Source: an uncultured bacterium (lineage in GTDB: Bacteria > Bacillota > Clostridia > Oscillospirales > CAG-272). Taken from it: 64,000 nucleotides of DNA. The stretch spans positions 148,142 through 212,141 of the forward strand of contig CAMEJM010000001.1 of NCBI GenBank assembly GCA_945920215.1, read 5' to 3'. The notes below the pieces were generated by a model. It searched no databases. It was not told the origin of the DNA and saw only the letters and a program-made list of their open reading frames with translations. Positions 30,458-40,367 of this stretch are shown here, piece by piece (the stretch's first letter is position 1; each line of letters begins with the position of its first letter). Both the position numbers and the translations under genes were made by a program.

Positions 30458-31051
30458 TCAGTTGTCGCTGCTCTTGGATTCTCCGCTCTTGGATTTGCTG
30501 CGTTTGGCGGGACGGCGGGCATAGGCGAGCGCATAGATGAGAAGCACCACCGCGCCGATGATCAGAGAAACGGCAAGGATATAAATGATATTCTCATCGG
30601 TGAAGAGGGGCTTTGCAAACAGATATGCCCCGGCGGTAACCATCAGGACAGAGAGCGCGAACATCAGAATGGTGAAGCGCCGCTTCCCCTCCGCCGTGCT
30701 GACGATATAGCCGCGGAACGTACCGGTTATGCCGCGCAACCAAATCACAACGCCGACAATCTGACAGGTTGTACCGAGATTGAGAATTTTCAACTGCTTA
30801 AATACAAGTCCGATTGCAATCAGTGCTATGAGAGCAAATTCGATCATGGTGAGCACGCGCACGGTCCCGCGGCTCTTGACCATGCGGTCAAAGAGGAAGA
30901 ACGCAAGATAAAGCACAAGAAGAATTGCCACAATGACATCGAGAACAATGCTGCCAAAACTCGTCACGGCAGGCAACATGACAATGCCGAGCGCCAGAAG
31001 CAGCACGGCGAGAATGATATCAACCACCATGTTGGTAAGTACTTTTTTCAT
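30458..31051 (-). CDS. Multi-TM membrane protein (DUF308/HdeD-like)
   Basis: Six or so hydrophobic segments; MLPAVTSFGSIVLDVIVAILLVLYLAFFLFD. Confidence 0.5.
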   Translation of the reverse strand: MKKVLTNMVVDIILAVLLLALGIVMLPAVTSFGSIVLDVIVAILLVLYLAFFLFDRMVKSRGTVRVLTMIEFALIALIAIGLVFKQLKILNLGTTCQIVGVVIWLRGITGTFRGYIVSTAEGKRRFTILMFALSVLMVTAGAYLFAKPLFTDENIIYILAVSLIIGAVVLLIYALAYARRPAKRSKSKSGESKSSDN

Positions 31052-31172
31052 GATATGTCGTTTTCCTTTCTGATCTCAGAAGCGTCTCTACAACGTATTT
31101 ATTATATCAGGAACGACCGGTTTCGGCAATCCCCAAAGGTAACTTTTTCGTGAATATGCCGTGCAGGACAGA

Positions 31173-31814
31173 TCAGATTTCCTTTTCCCGCTCCTTGCGG
31201 CGGCGTTCCTCCAGACTGAACCGACAGCCGCAATAGTCCTGACGGTAGAGGTCGTATTCCCGGGACAACTCAACGGAGCGGGCGTAACCGCCCTTTTTCT
31301 TGAAATCCGAGGGCAGATGACGCACGCCGTACCGCGCGCCGACATCCTCCCCGATTTCATTGATCCAATCTGTGCGCTTATAGGGGCTGATGGAAAGGGT
31401 CGTGGTAAAGAAGTCATACCCGCCCGCGGCAGCCACCTCCGCGGCGCGGCGCAAGCGCAGCTCGTAACACCGGCGGCAGCGTTCCCCGCCCTCCGGCGCC
31501 CCCTCCAGCCCGCGGCTGACATCCTCAAAGGCGGCGTGATCCCACTCGTCGCATACAAATGTGACCGGGTGCGTCTGCGGCAGGAGTGAAAGCAGACGGC
31601 GCACCTCGTCCGCGCGCTTGAGATACTCCTCCTCCGTGAAAATATTGGGATTATAAAAGTAAAGGGTAATCCGGAAATACCGGGAAAGGTATTCCAGCAC
31701 ATAGGAGGAGCATGGGGCACAGCAACCATGCAGCAGCAGGCGCGGCGGGTTTTGCATATCGAGCCGGGAAATCAGCTCCTCCAGCTCCCTCTGATAATTC
31801 CGTTGTGCGTTCAT
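31173..31814 (-). CDS. queH: Epoxyqueuosine reductase QueH
   Basis: LLLHGCCAPCSSYVLEYL, FYNPNIFTEEEYLKRADEVRR, ERCRRCYELRL, YRQDYCGCRFSLEERR. Confidence 0.92.
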   Translation of the reverse strand: MNAQRNYQRELEELISRLDMQNPPRLLLHGCCAPCSSYVLEYLSRYFRITLYFYNPNIFTEEEYLKRADEVRRLLSLLPQTHPVTFVCDEWDHAAFEDVSRGLEGAPEGGERCRRCYELRLRRAAEVAAAGGYDFFTTTLSISPYKRTDWINEIGEDVGARYGVRHLPSDFKKKGGYARSVELSREYDLYRQDYCGCRFSLEERRRKEREKEI

Positions 31815-33439
31815 GTCTGTTTTTCCTCACGACTGCCCGGTACATAAGGCTCATCTGCCATATCCTCCGCATAGCGCAGCGGTATATCCTGCGTGCCGAG
31901 CAGAGCGCAGAGTTCCTCCGCCGTGGCGGCGAAATCCCGCGTTTCGAAGTTCACATGAAGCATATCCCCCTCTCGGATACAGCGGGACGGGGGCAGCCCC
32001 GGCGCGGAGCGAATGGTCAGAATCCGGCAGGCGGCGGGCCACAGAATATCACGGGTTTCTTTCCCGATGACAAAGGCGCCGGGCCGAACCGTCAGTTTCA
32101 CATCCACAATCACCTTTTTCCCGCGCTTTCCGGCAGACTGAATCTTGTGATACATAACGGTATCGTTGATGGATTCATGCCCGAACAGCTCGGTCAAAAG
32201 AAAGGCAACGGTGACGCCGAGTATCAGATACGGCGAGTTGTACAGCGCGCCGAACAGCTCCAGTGAGAATATCACGGCGGTAATCGGAGTTTTCAGCGAC
32301 GCGCCGAGAAAGGCGGCAATGCCGATGACCGTCAGGATCCCGTAGTACTCGGCTCCGACGGCGCCGGTGGCAATCAGTGCCTTGGCGCACAAGCCGCCGC
32401 CCAAAGCGCCGAACGCAATCAAGGGCAGGAACAAGCCGCCCGTGACCCCCGCGACGCTGGCGGAGAGCGTAAACAGCGCGCGCAGGGCAAGCAACGCCAA
32501 CAGCAGATACCAACTGACTTCTCCCGACAGAATGCTGTCCGTCAGGTCATGCCCCGTACCGAGCACGCCGGGTAATGCCAGCCCGACCGCGGCGGTCAGG
32601 AGGAACAATGCCACAATCCGCGTTGCACGGTGCATGACGTTGGTTCGCTCCCACAGTTTTTGCAGGGCGCGGTACAGCCACAGCACCAGGATATTGACAA
32701 GCGCCGCGGCAACGCCGATCAGCGCGACCGCCCACACCATGCGGAAGGGAATGACGGGCAGCTGCGGCAACGCAAAGCGCTGCGTGGGCAGCGGTATCAG
32801 ATACCCCAGCAGCGAACAGACGCCAACCCCGGAAAGCACGCCGGAGGCGGCGGCAAGCACGATGGTGGGGGTAAAACGTCTGTGCGCGTCCTCCAGGGCA
32901 AAGAAAATACCTGAAATCGGCGCTCCGGTCGCCGCGGCAAAGCCGGCACAGGCGCCGCCCGTCATGACGTACCGTTCGGCGGCGCGGTATTTTTTCCCGC
33001 CGAGGAGGCTGACGCCCCGCCCCACCGAAGTCCCCATCTGCACGCTGGGACCCTCGTTGCCGAGAGGCAGGCGCGCAAAAAAGGTGAGTAGTGAGGAGAA
33101 AAAGACGCACAGCAGAGTGCGCAGCCAACGAAAGGTCAGAAGCCCGCGCAAGGCGGCAATTGCCGTCGGGATACCGCCGCCGCGGGACATCACGGAATAG
33201 TTCGTCAGCAAAACCGAAAGAACTGCGACCAATACCACGCCGAGGAGAAGCAGAGGGATAAAAGCGGGATGCGCACGCACATACGCAAAAATGACTTCTG
33301 CCCACTTCATCACAAACGAGGCGGCAAGACGGAAGAAAAAGACAACGCAGCCGGTAAAGGCGCCAGCCAAAGCAGGCAATGCAATGAACGGAATGAAATA
33401 TCCGCGTCCGAACACGCGCTTCCGTGCCTTTTGCATCAT
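31811..33439 (-). CDS. CLC-family chloride channel/transporter with TrkA-C-like domain
   Basis: GNEGPSVQMGTSVGRG, GAPISGIFFALEDAHRRF, GGLFLPLIAFGALGG; start near 33439 preceded by AGGAGGTAGG. Confidence 0.93.
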   Translation of the reverse strand: MMQKARKRVFGRGYFIPFIALPALAGAFTGCVVFFFRLAASFVMKWAEVIFAYVRAHPAFIPLLLLGVVLVAVLSVLLTNYSVMSRGGGIPTAIAALRGLLTFRWLRTLLCVFFSSLLTFFARLPLGNEGPSVQMGTSVGRGVSLLGGKKYRAAERYVMTGGACAGFAAATGAPISGIFFALEDAHRRFTPTIVLAAASGVLSGVGVCSLLGYLIPLPTQRFALPQLPVIPFRMVWAVALIGVAAALVNILVLWLYRALQKLWERTNVMHRATRIVALFLLTAAVGLALPGVLGTGHDLTDSILSGEVSWYLLLALLALRALFTLSASVAGVTGGLFLPLIAFGALGGGLCAKALIATGAVGAEYYGILTVIGIAAFLGASLKTPITAVIFSLELFGALYNSPYLILGVTVAFLLTELFGHESINDTVMYHKIQSAGKRGKKVIVDVKLTVRPGAFVIGKETRDILWPAACRILTIRSAPGLPPSRCIREGDMLHVNFETRDFAATAEELCALLGTQDIPLRYAEDMADEPYVPGSREEKQT

Positions 33440-33520
33440 ATTACCTACCTCCTTATGATATACGGCGTTTTTCCGGGCGGTTCCCGCGCATGGCGCAGCG
33501 CCCTCTGTAATTTGGGAAAC

Positions 33521-33549
33521 ATTGTAGCACATTCCACATGGGAATGCAA
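33521..33549 (-). promoter_or_regulatory. Promoter for the CLC gene
   Basis: Minus strand TTGCAT, 17 bp, TACAAT. Confidence 0.6.
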
Positions 33550-33588
33550 GGAAAACTGAGAAAAGGGACGAAAAACGGACAAAAAGCC

Positions 33589-33617
33589 TTGACATAGAGA
33601 GCGGCGCATGATATGAT
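33589..33617 (+). promoter_or_regulatory. Promoter of the T-box leader
   Basis: TTGACA (33589-33594), 17 bp, TATGAT (33612-33617). Confidence 0.8.
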
Positions 33618-33635
33618 AATTTATATTTTACTTGC

Positions 33636-33880
33636 GATGAACAAAGAAAAGTAGAACCGATGCGGAGCATACAGAGAGCTGCCGGTGGCTGCAAGGCGGT
33701 TGTGAGCGCGGTTTGAATACGCTTTGGGAGCAGCCGCCTGCAAAGGGCGGACGGGCGCGACCGTCATATCGCAGGGCGTCCCCCGGATCGCCCGTGAGGC
33801 CGCAGGCGCAAGCACGCGGCGAAGCAGAGTGGTACCACGACGCCGTTCGTCTCTGTATCTTGTGATACAGGGATTTTTTG
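33636..33880 (+). ncRNA. T-box leader upstream of an ABC transporter (probable tRNA-Tyr type)
   Basis: AGAGAG then GGTGGCTGCAAGGCGG (Stem I distal region), GAA-TAC candidate specifier (33715-33720), T-box AGAGTGGTACCACG (33826-33839), terminator CTGTATCttgtGATACAG + T-run. Confidence 0.88.
33853..33880 (+). terminator. T-box terminator hairpin
   Basis: CTGTATC-ttgt-GATACAG then GGATTTTTTG. Confidence 0.85.
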
Positions 33881-33933
33881 TTACTCTTGCGGGTCAACCC
33901 GTTTGATAAATTATTTTCAAGGAGCCTATCACC

Positions 33934-34896
33934 ATGAAACTCAAAAAACTGTTATGTCTCGCGCTGGCGCTCTGCCTGTGCGCCGCGATGCTCACCGCAT
34001 TCACCTCCTGCGGCGGCAAGAAGTACCGCATCGGGATTCTTCAGCTTGCCCCCCATGCCGCACTGGACGCGGCGACCAACGGCTTCAGGCAGGCGTTGAT
34101 CGACGAGCTTGGCGAGGACAACCTCAAGTTCGACCTGCAGAACGCACAGGGCGACGCCAACATCTGCGGCACCGTTGCAAGCAAGTTTGTCTCCAAGAAC
34201 TATGATCTGGTTCTGGCAAACGCCACCGCCGCTTTGCAGGCAATGGCAAACGCCACCACGACCATCCCGATTCTCGGCACCTCTGTCACCGACTATGCAA
34301 CCGCATTGGATATCTCCAACTTCAACGGTACCGTCGGCGGCAACATCTCCGGCACCTCCGACCTTGCCCCTTTGGACAAGCAGGGCGATATGATTCTGGA
34401 ACTGTTCCCCACAGCCCAAAATATCGGAATCCTCTACTGCTCCGCAGAACCCAACTCCGTCTATCAGGCGAACGTCATGCAATCGTACCTTGAGAGCCAA
34501 GGCAAAACGGTGACCCGTTACACTTTCTCCGACTCCAACGACGTTTCCTCGGTATCCGCGACGGCAGCCGCCGGCTCCGACGTGATTTATATCCCCACCG
34601 ACAACACCGCCGCCGACTGCAAGCAAACCATTTACAGCGGTATGGGCACCAATAAGAAGCCGATCATTGCCGGAGAGGAAGGCATTTGCGCGGGCTGCGG
34701 CGTCGCCACCCTGTCCATCAGCTATTACGACCTCGGCTATGCCACCGGTAAGATGGCAGCCAAGATCCTGCGCGGCGAAGCCAACATCTCGGAAATGCCG
34801 ATTGAATACGCCGCCGCGACCACGAAAAAATACAACCCGACCATCTGCGCGGAGTTTGGAATCACTCCCCCTGCCGACTATGTCGCCATCGACTGA
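33934..34896 (+). CDS. ABC transporter substrate-binding lipoprotein (TrpX-like)
   Basis: Lipobox ML TAFTSCGG; YRIGILQLAPHAALDAATNGFRQAL; typical of the TrpX/DUF534 family. Confidence 0.88.
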   Translation: MKLKKLLCLALALCLCAAMLTAFTSCGGKKYRIGILQLAPHAALDAATNGFRQALIDELGEDNLKFDLQNAQGDANICGTVASKFVSKNYDLVLANATAALQAMANATTTIPILGTSVTDYATALDISNFNGTVGGNISGTSDLAPLDKQGDMILELFPTAQNIGILYCSAEPNSVYQANVMQSYLESQGKTVTRYTFSDSNDVSSVSATAAAGSDVIYIPTDNTAADCKQTIYSGMGTNKKPIIAGEEGICAGCGVATLSISYYDLGYATGKMAAKILRGEANISEMPIEYAAATTKKYNPTICAEFGITPPADYVAID

Positions 34897-34969
34897 TTTT
34901 TAACGACAGACGCCATGCCCGCGGCAATTCCACTGCCGCGGGCACCTCTCGGAAGCAAGGAGCTTTTAC

Positions 34970-35932
34970 ATGATCGAATATCTTTCCTCCCTGCCGAGCG
35001 CAGTAGCCCAAGGAATCATCTGGGGCGTCATGGCAATCGGCTTGTTTATCACTTTTAAGATTCTTGATTTTGCCGACCTGACGGTGGACGGCTCCATCAC
35101 GACCGGCGCGGCGGTGTGCGCCATGCTGATCGTCAACGGCTGTCCCGTTGCCGTCGCTATGCTCGCGGCGTTTGCCGCCGGGATGCTGGCAGGACTCGTG
35201 ACGGGTCTGTTCCACACCTTTATGGGCATTCCCCCTATCCTATCCGGTATTCTGACACAGCTCATCCTGTGGTCGGTCAATCTGAAAATCATGGGGAAAG
35301 CCAATCAGGCGCTCCCGGCGCGCAACTATTTCCTGCTGGTATCTCAGCTCAACCGCACGCGCTCCATTCTGGTTTTAGCGGCGGTTGTCATTGTTCTGAT
35401 AGCAATCCTCTACTGGTTCTTCGGCACCGAATACGGCGCCTCCATCCGCGCGACAGGTTGTAATCTGCACATGAGCCGGGCGCAGGGAATCAACACCGCC
35501 TTTACGAAGATCATCGCCCTGATGCTCTCCAACGGCATTGTGGCGCTTGCCGGCGCCCTTTTGGGGCAGTATCTCGGCATGGCGGACATCAACATGGGGC
35601 GCGGCGCGATCGTCATCGGGCTTGCCGCCATCATCATCGGCGAGGCGCTGTTTGCCCGCATTGCCCGGAATTTTGCAATGAAACTGCTTGCGGTTGTGGG
35701 CGGCGGCATCATCTATTTCTTTGTATATCAAACCATTGTATTCCTCGGTCTGGATACCGACCTGCTCAAGATGCTCTCTGCCGTAGTTGTGGCAATCTTC
35801 CTTGCCATCCCCTACTGGAAAAAGAAATACTTTACCTTTGCAAAAACGCCGCAGGCATCGGACAATCTTCCCTTTGCCTCCGCAGAGAATCCCGACGGAG
35901 AGGTCAGAGAGGAGGACGGGGACCATGCTTGA
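34970..35932 (+). CDS. ABC transporter permease (TrpY-like)
   Basis: GIIWGVMAIGLFITFKILDFADLTVDGSITTGAAV; follows the substrate-binding gene. Confidence 0.88.
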   Translation: MIEYLSSLPSAVAQGIIWGVMAIGLFITFKILDFADLTVDGSITTGAAVCAMLIVNGCPVAVAMLAAFAAGMLAGLVTGLFHTFMGIPPILSGILTQLILWSVNLKIMGKANQALPARNYFLLVSQLNRTRSILVLAAVVIVLIAILYWFFGTEYGASIRATGCNLHMSRAQGINTAFTKIIALMLSNGIVALAGALLGQYLGMADINMGRGAIVIGLAAIIIGEALFARIARNFAMKLLAVVGGGIIYFFVYQTIVFLGLDTDLLKMLSAVVVAIFLAIPYWKKKYFTFAKTPQASDNLPFASAENPDGEVREEDGDHA

Positions 35933-36719
35933 ACTCAAACACGTGTGCAAAACATTCAACCCCGGTACCATCAACGAAAAGGCAGCGCTGCAAGACGTCA
36001 ATCTGCATCTGAACCCCGGCGACTTCGTGACCGTCATCGGCGGTAACGGCGCGGGAAAATCCACCATGCTGAACATGGTGGCGGGCGTCTACCCGATTGA
36101 CAGCGGCTCGGTCGTCATTGACGGCGTGGACGTGACCCGTCTGACCGAACACAAGCGGGCGCGTTATATCGGGCGCGTCTTTCAGGACCCGATGATGGGG
36201 ACCGCCGCCGACATGGAGATCATGGAAAACCTCGCGATCGCCGCACGCCGCGGTAAACGGCGCACCCTGCGCTGGGGGTTCACCTCGCAGGAACGGACCG
36301 AATACCGTGAAAAACTCGCCTCCTTTGACCTGGGGCTGGAAGACCGTCTGACCGCAAAAGTCGGGCTGCTCTCCGGCGGACAGCGACAGGCGCTGACGCT
36401 GCTGATGGCAACCCTGCAAAGACCGAAAATTCTGCTCCTCGATGAACACACCGCTGCGCTGGACCCCAAAACCGCCGCAAAGGTGCTGGAGCTGACAGAC
36501 CGCATTGTTTCCGAAAATGCTCTCACCACACTGATGGTAACCCACAACATGAAAGACGCCATCACCCACGGGAACCGTCTGATTATGATGCACAACGGAC
36601 ACATTATTTACGACGTATCCGGTGAAGAAAAGAAAAAGCTGACGGTGGAAGCCCTGATTGAGAAGTTTGCGCAGACAAGCGGGCAGGATTTCGCCAACGA
36701 CCGCGCCCTGCTCTCCTGA
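35925..36719 (+). CDS. ABC transporter ATP-binding protein (TrpZ-like)
   Basis: Walker A GGNGAGKSTMLN, LLSGGQRQALTLLMA; ATG 35925 overlaps the permease stop. Confidence 0.92.
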   Translation: MLELKHVCKTFNPGTINEKAALQDVNLHLNPGDFVTVIGGNGAGKSTMLNMVAGVYPIDSGSVVIDGVDVTRLTEHKRARYIGRVFQDPMMGTAADMEIMENLAIAARRGKRRTLRWGFTSQERTEYREKLASFDLGLEDRLTAKVGLLSGGQRQALTLLMATLQRPKILLLDEHTAALDPKTAAKVLELTDRIVSENALTTLMVTHNMKDAITHGNRLIMMHNGHIIYDVSGEEKKKLTVEALIEKFAQTSGQDFANDRALLS

Positions 36720-36800
36720 GAAGCGAAATAACCTTTTCCCTCTCGTCGCCTGAAACGCCATGGGCGTTGACAGCAGCGCATATAACGGAATACAAACGAA

Positions 36801-36832
36801 GCGGAGCCGCAGATCTGCGGCTCCGCCTTTTT
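36801..36832. terminator. Bidirectional terminator between convergent operons
   Basis: GCGGAGCCGCAGATCTGCGGCTCCGC followed by CTTTTTCT. Confidence 0.8.
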
Positions 36833-36851
36833 CTTTCGGATATAGAGGCAA

Positions 36852-38636
36852 TCAGACTTCAAACTGGCTGTTGTACAGTTTGGCGTAAAAGCCGCCGCGG
36901 GCAAGCAGTTCCCCGTGGGTGCCCTGCTCGATGACGTTGCCGTCTTTCATCACCAGAATCAGATCGGCTTCCCGAATGGTGGAAAGGCGGTGCGCCACGA
37001 TAAAGGAGGTGCGCCCCCGCATCAGGCGGGCAAACGCGTCCTGTATCTTCATTTCGGTACGGGTATCGATCGAGGAGGTCGCCTCGTCGAGAATCAGCAT
37101 CGCCGGATGAATCAGCATCACGCGCGCGATACAGAGCAGCTGTCTTTGCCCTGCCGACAGCCCGCCGCCATCGCCTGTCAGGACGGTATCGTACCCCTGC
37201 GGCAGACGCTTGATAAAGCTGTGCGCGTGAGCCTCCTTTGCCGCGGCAATAATCTCCTCTTCGCTCGCGTCCGGGCGGCCGAGCGCAATATTATCCCGGA
37301 CGGTGGCGTGACGGATCCATGTGTCCTGCAAGACCATACCGATGTTGCGGCGCAGGGAGTGGCGGGTCAGTTCCCGGATGTCGTAGCCGTCCACGGTCAC
37401 GGCGCCGTCCCGCACATCGTAAAACCGCATCAGCAGATTGATCAGGGTGGTTTTCCCGCACCCGGTGGGACCGACGATGGCAACGTGCATCCCCGGCTTG
37501 ACCAGCAGGCTCAAATCCTCAATCAGGGGCCGCTGCGGCACATAGGAGAACGCGACGTGCCGCAGTTCTACCTCGCCCTGCGCGTCGGGCAGTTCCCTTG
37601 CGTTTTCAGCGTCCGGCTTTTCCGCGGGTTCCCGTATCAGCTCGGAAAGGCGGGCTGCGCAGGCGGCGGCGTTCTGAAGCTCGGTCACCACGCCGGAAAT
37701 CTCGTTGAACGGCTTTGTATACTGATTGGCATAGGAAAGGCAGGAGAACAGCGCCCCCACCGTCAGGGCGGGACCTATCCCTCCGAAGCCGCCGGGATAA
37801 ATCATGATCATAGCGCCGAGCAGAGCCACGGCGGCGTACACCAAATTATTGACGGCGCGCGTAGAGGGGTTCACAAGGCTGGAAAAGAAGGTGGCGCGCA
37901 GGGAGTGACGGCGCAGCCGTTCGTTGATTTCGTCGAACTTAGCTTGGTTTTCGTCTTCATGGGTAAACGCCTGTACCACTTTCTGACCGCCTATCATCTC
38001 GTCGATGAAAGCCGTCTGTTCCCCTCTGGTCGCCGACTGCGCGCGGAACATGGAATAGGTGCGGCGCGCGATGAAACGCGCCACAAAAAGCGAAAGAGGG
38101 GTCAGAACCACCACGCACAGCGCAATCCACATATTCAGCCAAATCAGAAACGCAAGGGTACCGAGAATGGTAAGCACGCCGGTAAACAACTGCGTGAAGC
38201 CCATGAGCAAGCCGTCAGACACCGTATCGGCGTCCGCAATCACGCGCGACACGATTTCCCCGGAGGGATGCGTATCCAGATAGGACAGCGGCAGGCGCTC
38301 TATCTTGCGGAACGCGTCACGGCGCAGATCCCGCACCATTTCAAAAGCGATTTTGTTGTTACAGACGCTGAGCAGCCACTGCATAAGGGCGGTGGCGCCG
38401 ACAGCGATCCCAACGTAGAGGAGCAGGCGCGCCACGCCGACGAAATCCACCTGTCCCTCTCCAATGATGAGGTCAATGGCTTTCCCTATCAGAATCGGCA
38501 CAAGCAATGTGAGCGCCACCGAAGCGGCGGCAAGGACGGTGACGGCGACAAACATAGGGATATGCCGTTTGAAGTAAGGCACAAGCGCGCCGAGCGCGCG
38601 CATACCGGAGACTTTATCCGACTTCTGTTCTTTCAT
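36852..38636 (-). CDS. ABC exporter (ATPase-permease fusion), subunit 2
   Basis: TM domain plus GPTGCGKTTLINLLMRFYD and LSAGQRQLLCIARVML; ATGA overlap with upstream exporter gene. Confidence 0.93.
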   Translation of the reverse strand: MKEQKSDKVSGMRALGALVPYFKRHIPMFVAVTVLAAASVALTLLVPILIGKAIDLIIGEGQVDFVGVARLLLYVGIAVGATALMQWLLSVCNNKIAFEMVRDLRRDAFRKIERLPLSYLDTHPSGEIVSRVIADADTVSDGLLMGFTQLFTGVLTILGTLAFLIWLNMWIALCVVVLTPLSLFVARFIARRTYSMFRAQSATRGEQTAFIDEMIGGQKVVQAFTHEDENQAKFDEINERLRRHSLRATFFSSLVNPSTRAVNNLVYAAVALLGAMIMIYPGGFGGIGPALTVGALFSCLSYANQYTKPFNEISGVVTELQNAAACAARLSELIREPAEKPDAENARELPDAQGEVELRHVAFSYVPQRPLIEDLSLLVKPGMHVAIVGPTGCGKTTLINLLMRFYDVRDGAVTVDGYDIRELTRHSLRRNIGMVLQDTWIRHATVRDNIALGRPDASEEEIIAAAKEAHAHSFIKRLPQGYDTVLTGDGGGLSAGQRQLLCIARVMLIHPAMLILDEATSSIDTRTEMKIQDAFARLMRGRTSFIVAHRLSTIREADLILVMKDGNVIEQGTHGELLARGGFYAKLYNSQFEV

Positions 38637-40360
38637 GCGTCTGTCGCCCCCTTTTCCTGTGAATCGCAAATCTCGCGGTAAACGGTGCAGGTCTCGCGCA
38701 AAGAATCGTGCGTACCCATACCGACCACTTCCCCGTCGTCAAGCACAACCATCAAATCGGCATGGCGCACGGAGGAGGTACGCTGGGACACAACGACTAC
38801 GCTCATTCCGCCGAGATCCTCGCGCAGGGCGCGGCGGAGGCGTGCGTCGGTTGCGTAGTCAAGGGCGGATGCGCTGTCGTCCAGTATCAGGATATCTGGA
38901 TGGCGCACCAAAGCGCGCGCAATGGTCAGGCGCTGCCGCTGCCCGCCGGAGAAGTTCCGCCCGCCTGCCTCGACCGGCTCGTCAAGCCCCAACGGCTTGG
39001 ACTCCACCACGTCGATTGCCTGCGCGGTGCGCAGCGCGGCGTACAGTTCCTCGTCACTCGCGCCGGGATTGCCCCACAACAGGTTTTCGCGGATGGTCCC
39101 CGCAAAGAGAAGCGCGCGCTGCGGCACCACGCCGACTTTTTCGCGCAGTACCTCCAAGGGATAATCGCGCACATCCGCGCCCTCCACTCTGACCGAACCG
39201 CTGCTGACTTCATAAAAGCGAGGAATCAGATTGACAAGCGTGGTCTTGCCGGAACCGGTGCCGCCGATGATACCGAGGGTCTGCCCGCGCCCAAGAGTAA
39301 AGGTAACGTCGGAGAGCGAGGGCGCGCCCGCGCCGGCATAAGAGACCGACACGTTGTCAAACGCGAGCACCGGGGCTTTGGGGTCCGTCTCCGGCGCGGT
39401 CGCGGGTGCGGACAGGGACGAGGACATCTCCAGCACGCGGGCAATTCTCTTGCCGCAGGCAACCGACTTCGTTACGGTCACAATGAGGTTGGCGAGCTTC
39501 ACAAGCTCCACCAGAATCTGCGACATATAGTTATACAGCGCCACCACCTGTCCCTGCGACAGCTCCCCGAGGTTCACCCGGACGGCGCCCGCGTAGATCA
39601 ACGCGATCACGCCGATGTTGATCAGCACATAGGTAACGGGGTTGGTCAGATCGGAAATGCGCCCCACCTTTTTCTGCGCGGCGGTCAGGGCGCCGTTGGC
39701 ATCGTCAAAATCCGCTTCTTCTTTTTCCTCCATGCAGAAAGCGCGGATCACGCGCGCGCCCGTCAGGTTTTCGCGGGTCTTATCCAGCACGCGGTCGAGC
39801 TTTTCCTGCGAGCGGCGGTAAAGCGGCACGGTGACAAACATCACCAGATAGATTGCGACAATCAAAGCCGCTATCACTCCGGCGAAAATCAGAGACAGTC
39901 GGGCGTTGATGGTGGCAGCCATCAGCATGGCGCCGAACACCACGAACGGCGAGCGCATCAGCAGGCGTAGGGTGAGATTGACGCCCGTTTGCGCCTGATT
40001 GACATCGCTGGTCATGCGGGTGATCATGGTCGCGGTACCCAGCTTGTCAAGTTCCGCGTACGACAGGCTCTGTATTTTTGAGAACAGTGCCTTGCGGCTG
40101 GCAGTGCCGAAGCCGACGGCGGCAACCGAAGCGAAATACTGCGCCGTCACCGAGCTGGCATATCCGACAAGCGCAAGCAGCAGAAGAAGCCCGCACATAC
40201 GCAGCACATAAGCCGTATCACGTGCGGCAATTCCGCGGTCGATGATGGAGGCAACAACCAGCGGCACAAACAACTCAAACGCCGCTTCCAACAGCTTAAA
40301 CAGCGGCGCGAGTATGCACTGCATGCGGTAGGGTTTCAGAAATACAAATACTTTTTTCAT
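38633..40360 (-). CDS. ABC exporter (ATPase-permease fusion), subunit 1
   Basis: MKKVFVFLKPYRMQCILAPLFKLLEAAFELFVPLVVASIIDRGI; GGTGSGKTTLVNLIPRFYEV; FSGGQRQRLTIARALV. Confidence 0.93.
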   Translation of the reverse strand: MKKVFVFLKPYRMQCILAPLFKLLEAAFELFVPLVVASIIDRGIAARDTAYVLRMCGLLLLLALVGYASSVTAQYFASVAAVGFGTASRKALFSKIQSLSYAELDKLGTATMITRMTSDVNQAQTGVNLTLRLLMRSPFVVFGAMLMAATINARLSLIFAGVIAALIVAIYLVMFVTVPLYRRSQEKLDRVLDKTRENLTGARVIRAFCMEEKEEADFDDANGALTAAQKKVGRISDLTNPVTYVLINIGVIALIYAGAVRVNLGELSQGQVVALYNYMSQILVELVKLANLIVTVTKSVACGKRIARVLEMSSSLSAPATAPETDPKAPVLAFDNVSVSYAGAGAPSLSDVTFTLGRGQTLGIIGGTGSGKTTLVNLIPRFYEVSSGSVRVEGADVRDYPLEVLREKVGVVPQRALLFAGTIRENLLWGNPGASDEELYAALRTAQAIDVVESKPLGLDEPVEAGGRNFSGGQRQRLTIARALVRHPDILILDDSASALDYATDARLRRALREDLGGMSVVVVSQRTSSVRHADLMVVLDDGEVVGMGTHDSLRETCTVYREICDSQEKGATDA

Positions 40361-40367
40361 GTTTCTA

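Noticed and set aside
33440-33520. Fluoride riboswitch upstream of the CLC gene
   Set aside because: The conserved crcB-motif segments (GGCGATGG.GTTCGCC and CTGATGACTCCTAC-like) are not present.
33724-33726. UGG (Trp) as the T-box specifier
   Set aside because: It falls in the stem side after the GAA-UAC context, and the UGGU bulge predicts A73, not the G73 of bacterial tRNA-Trp; left open for model-based testing.
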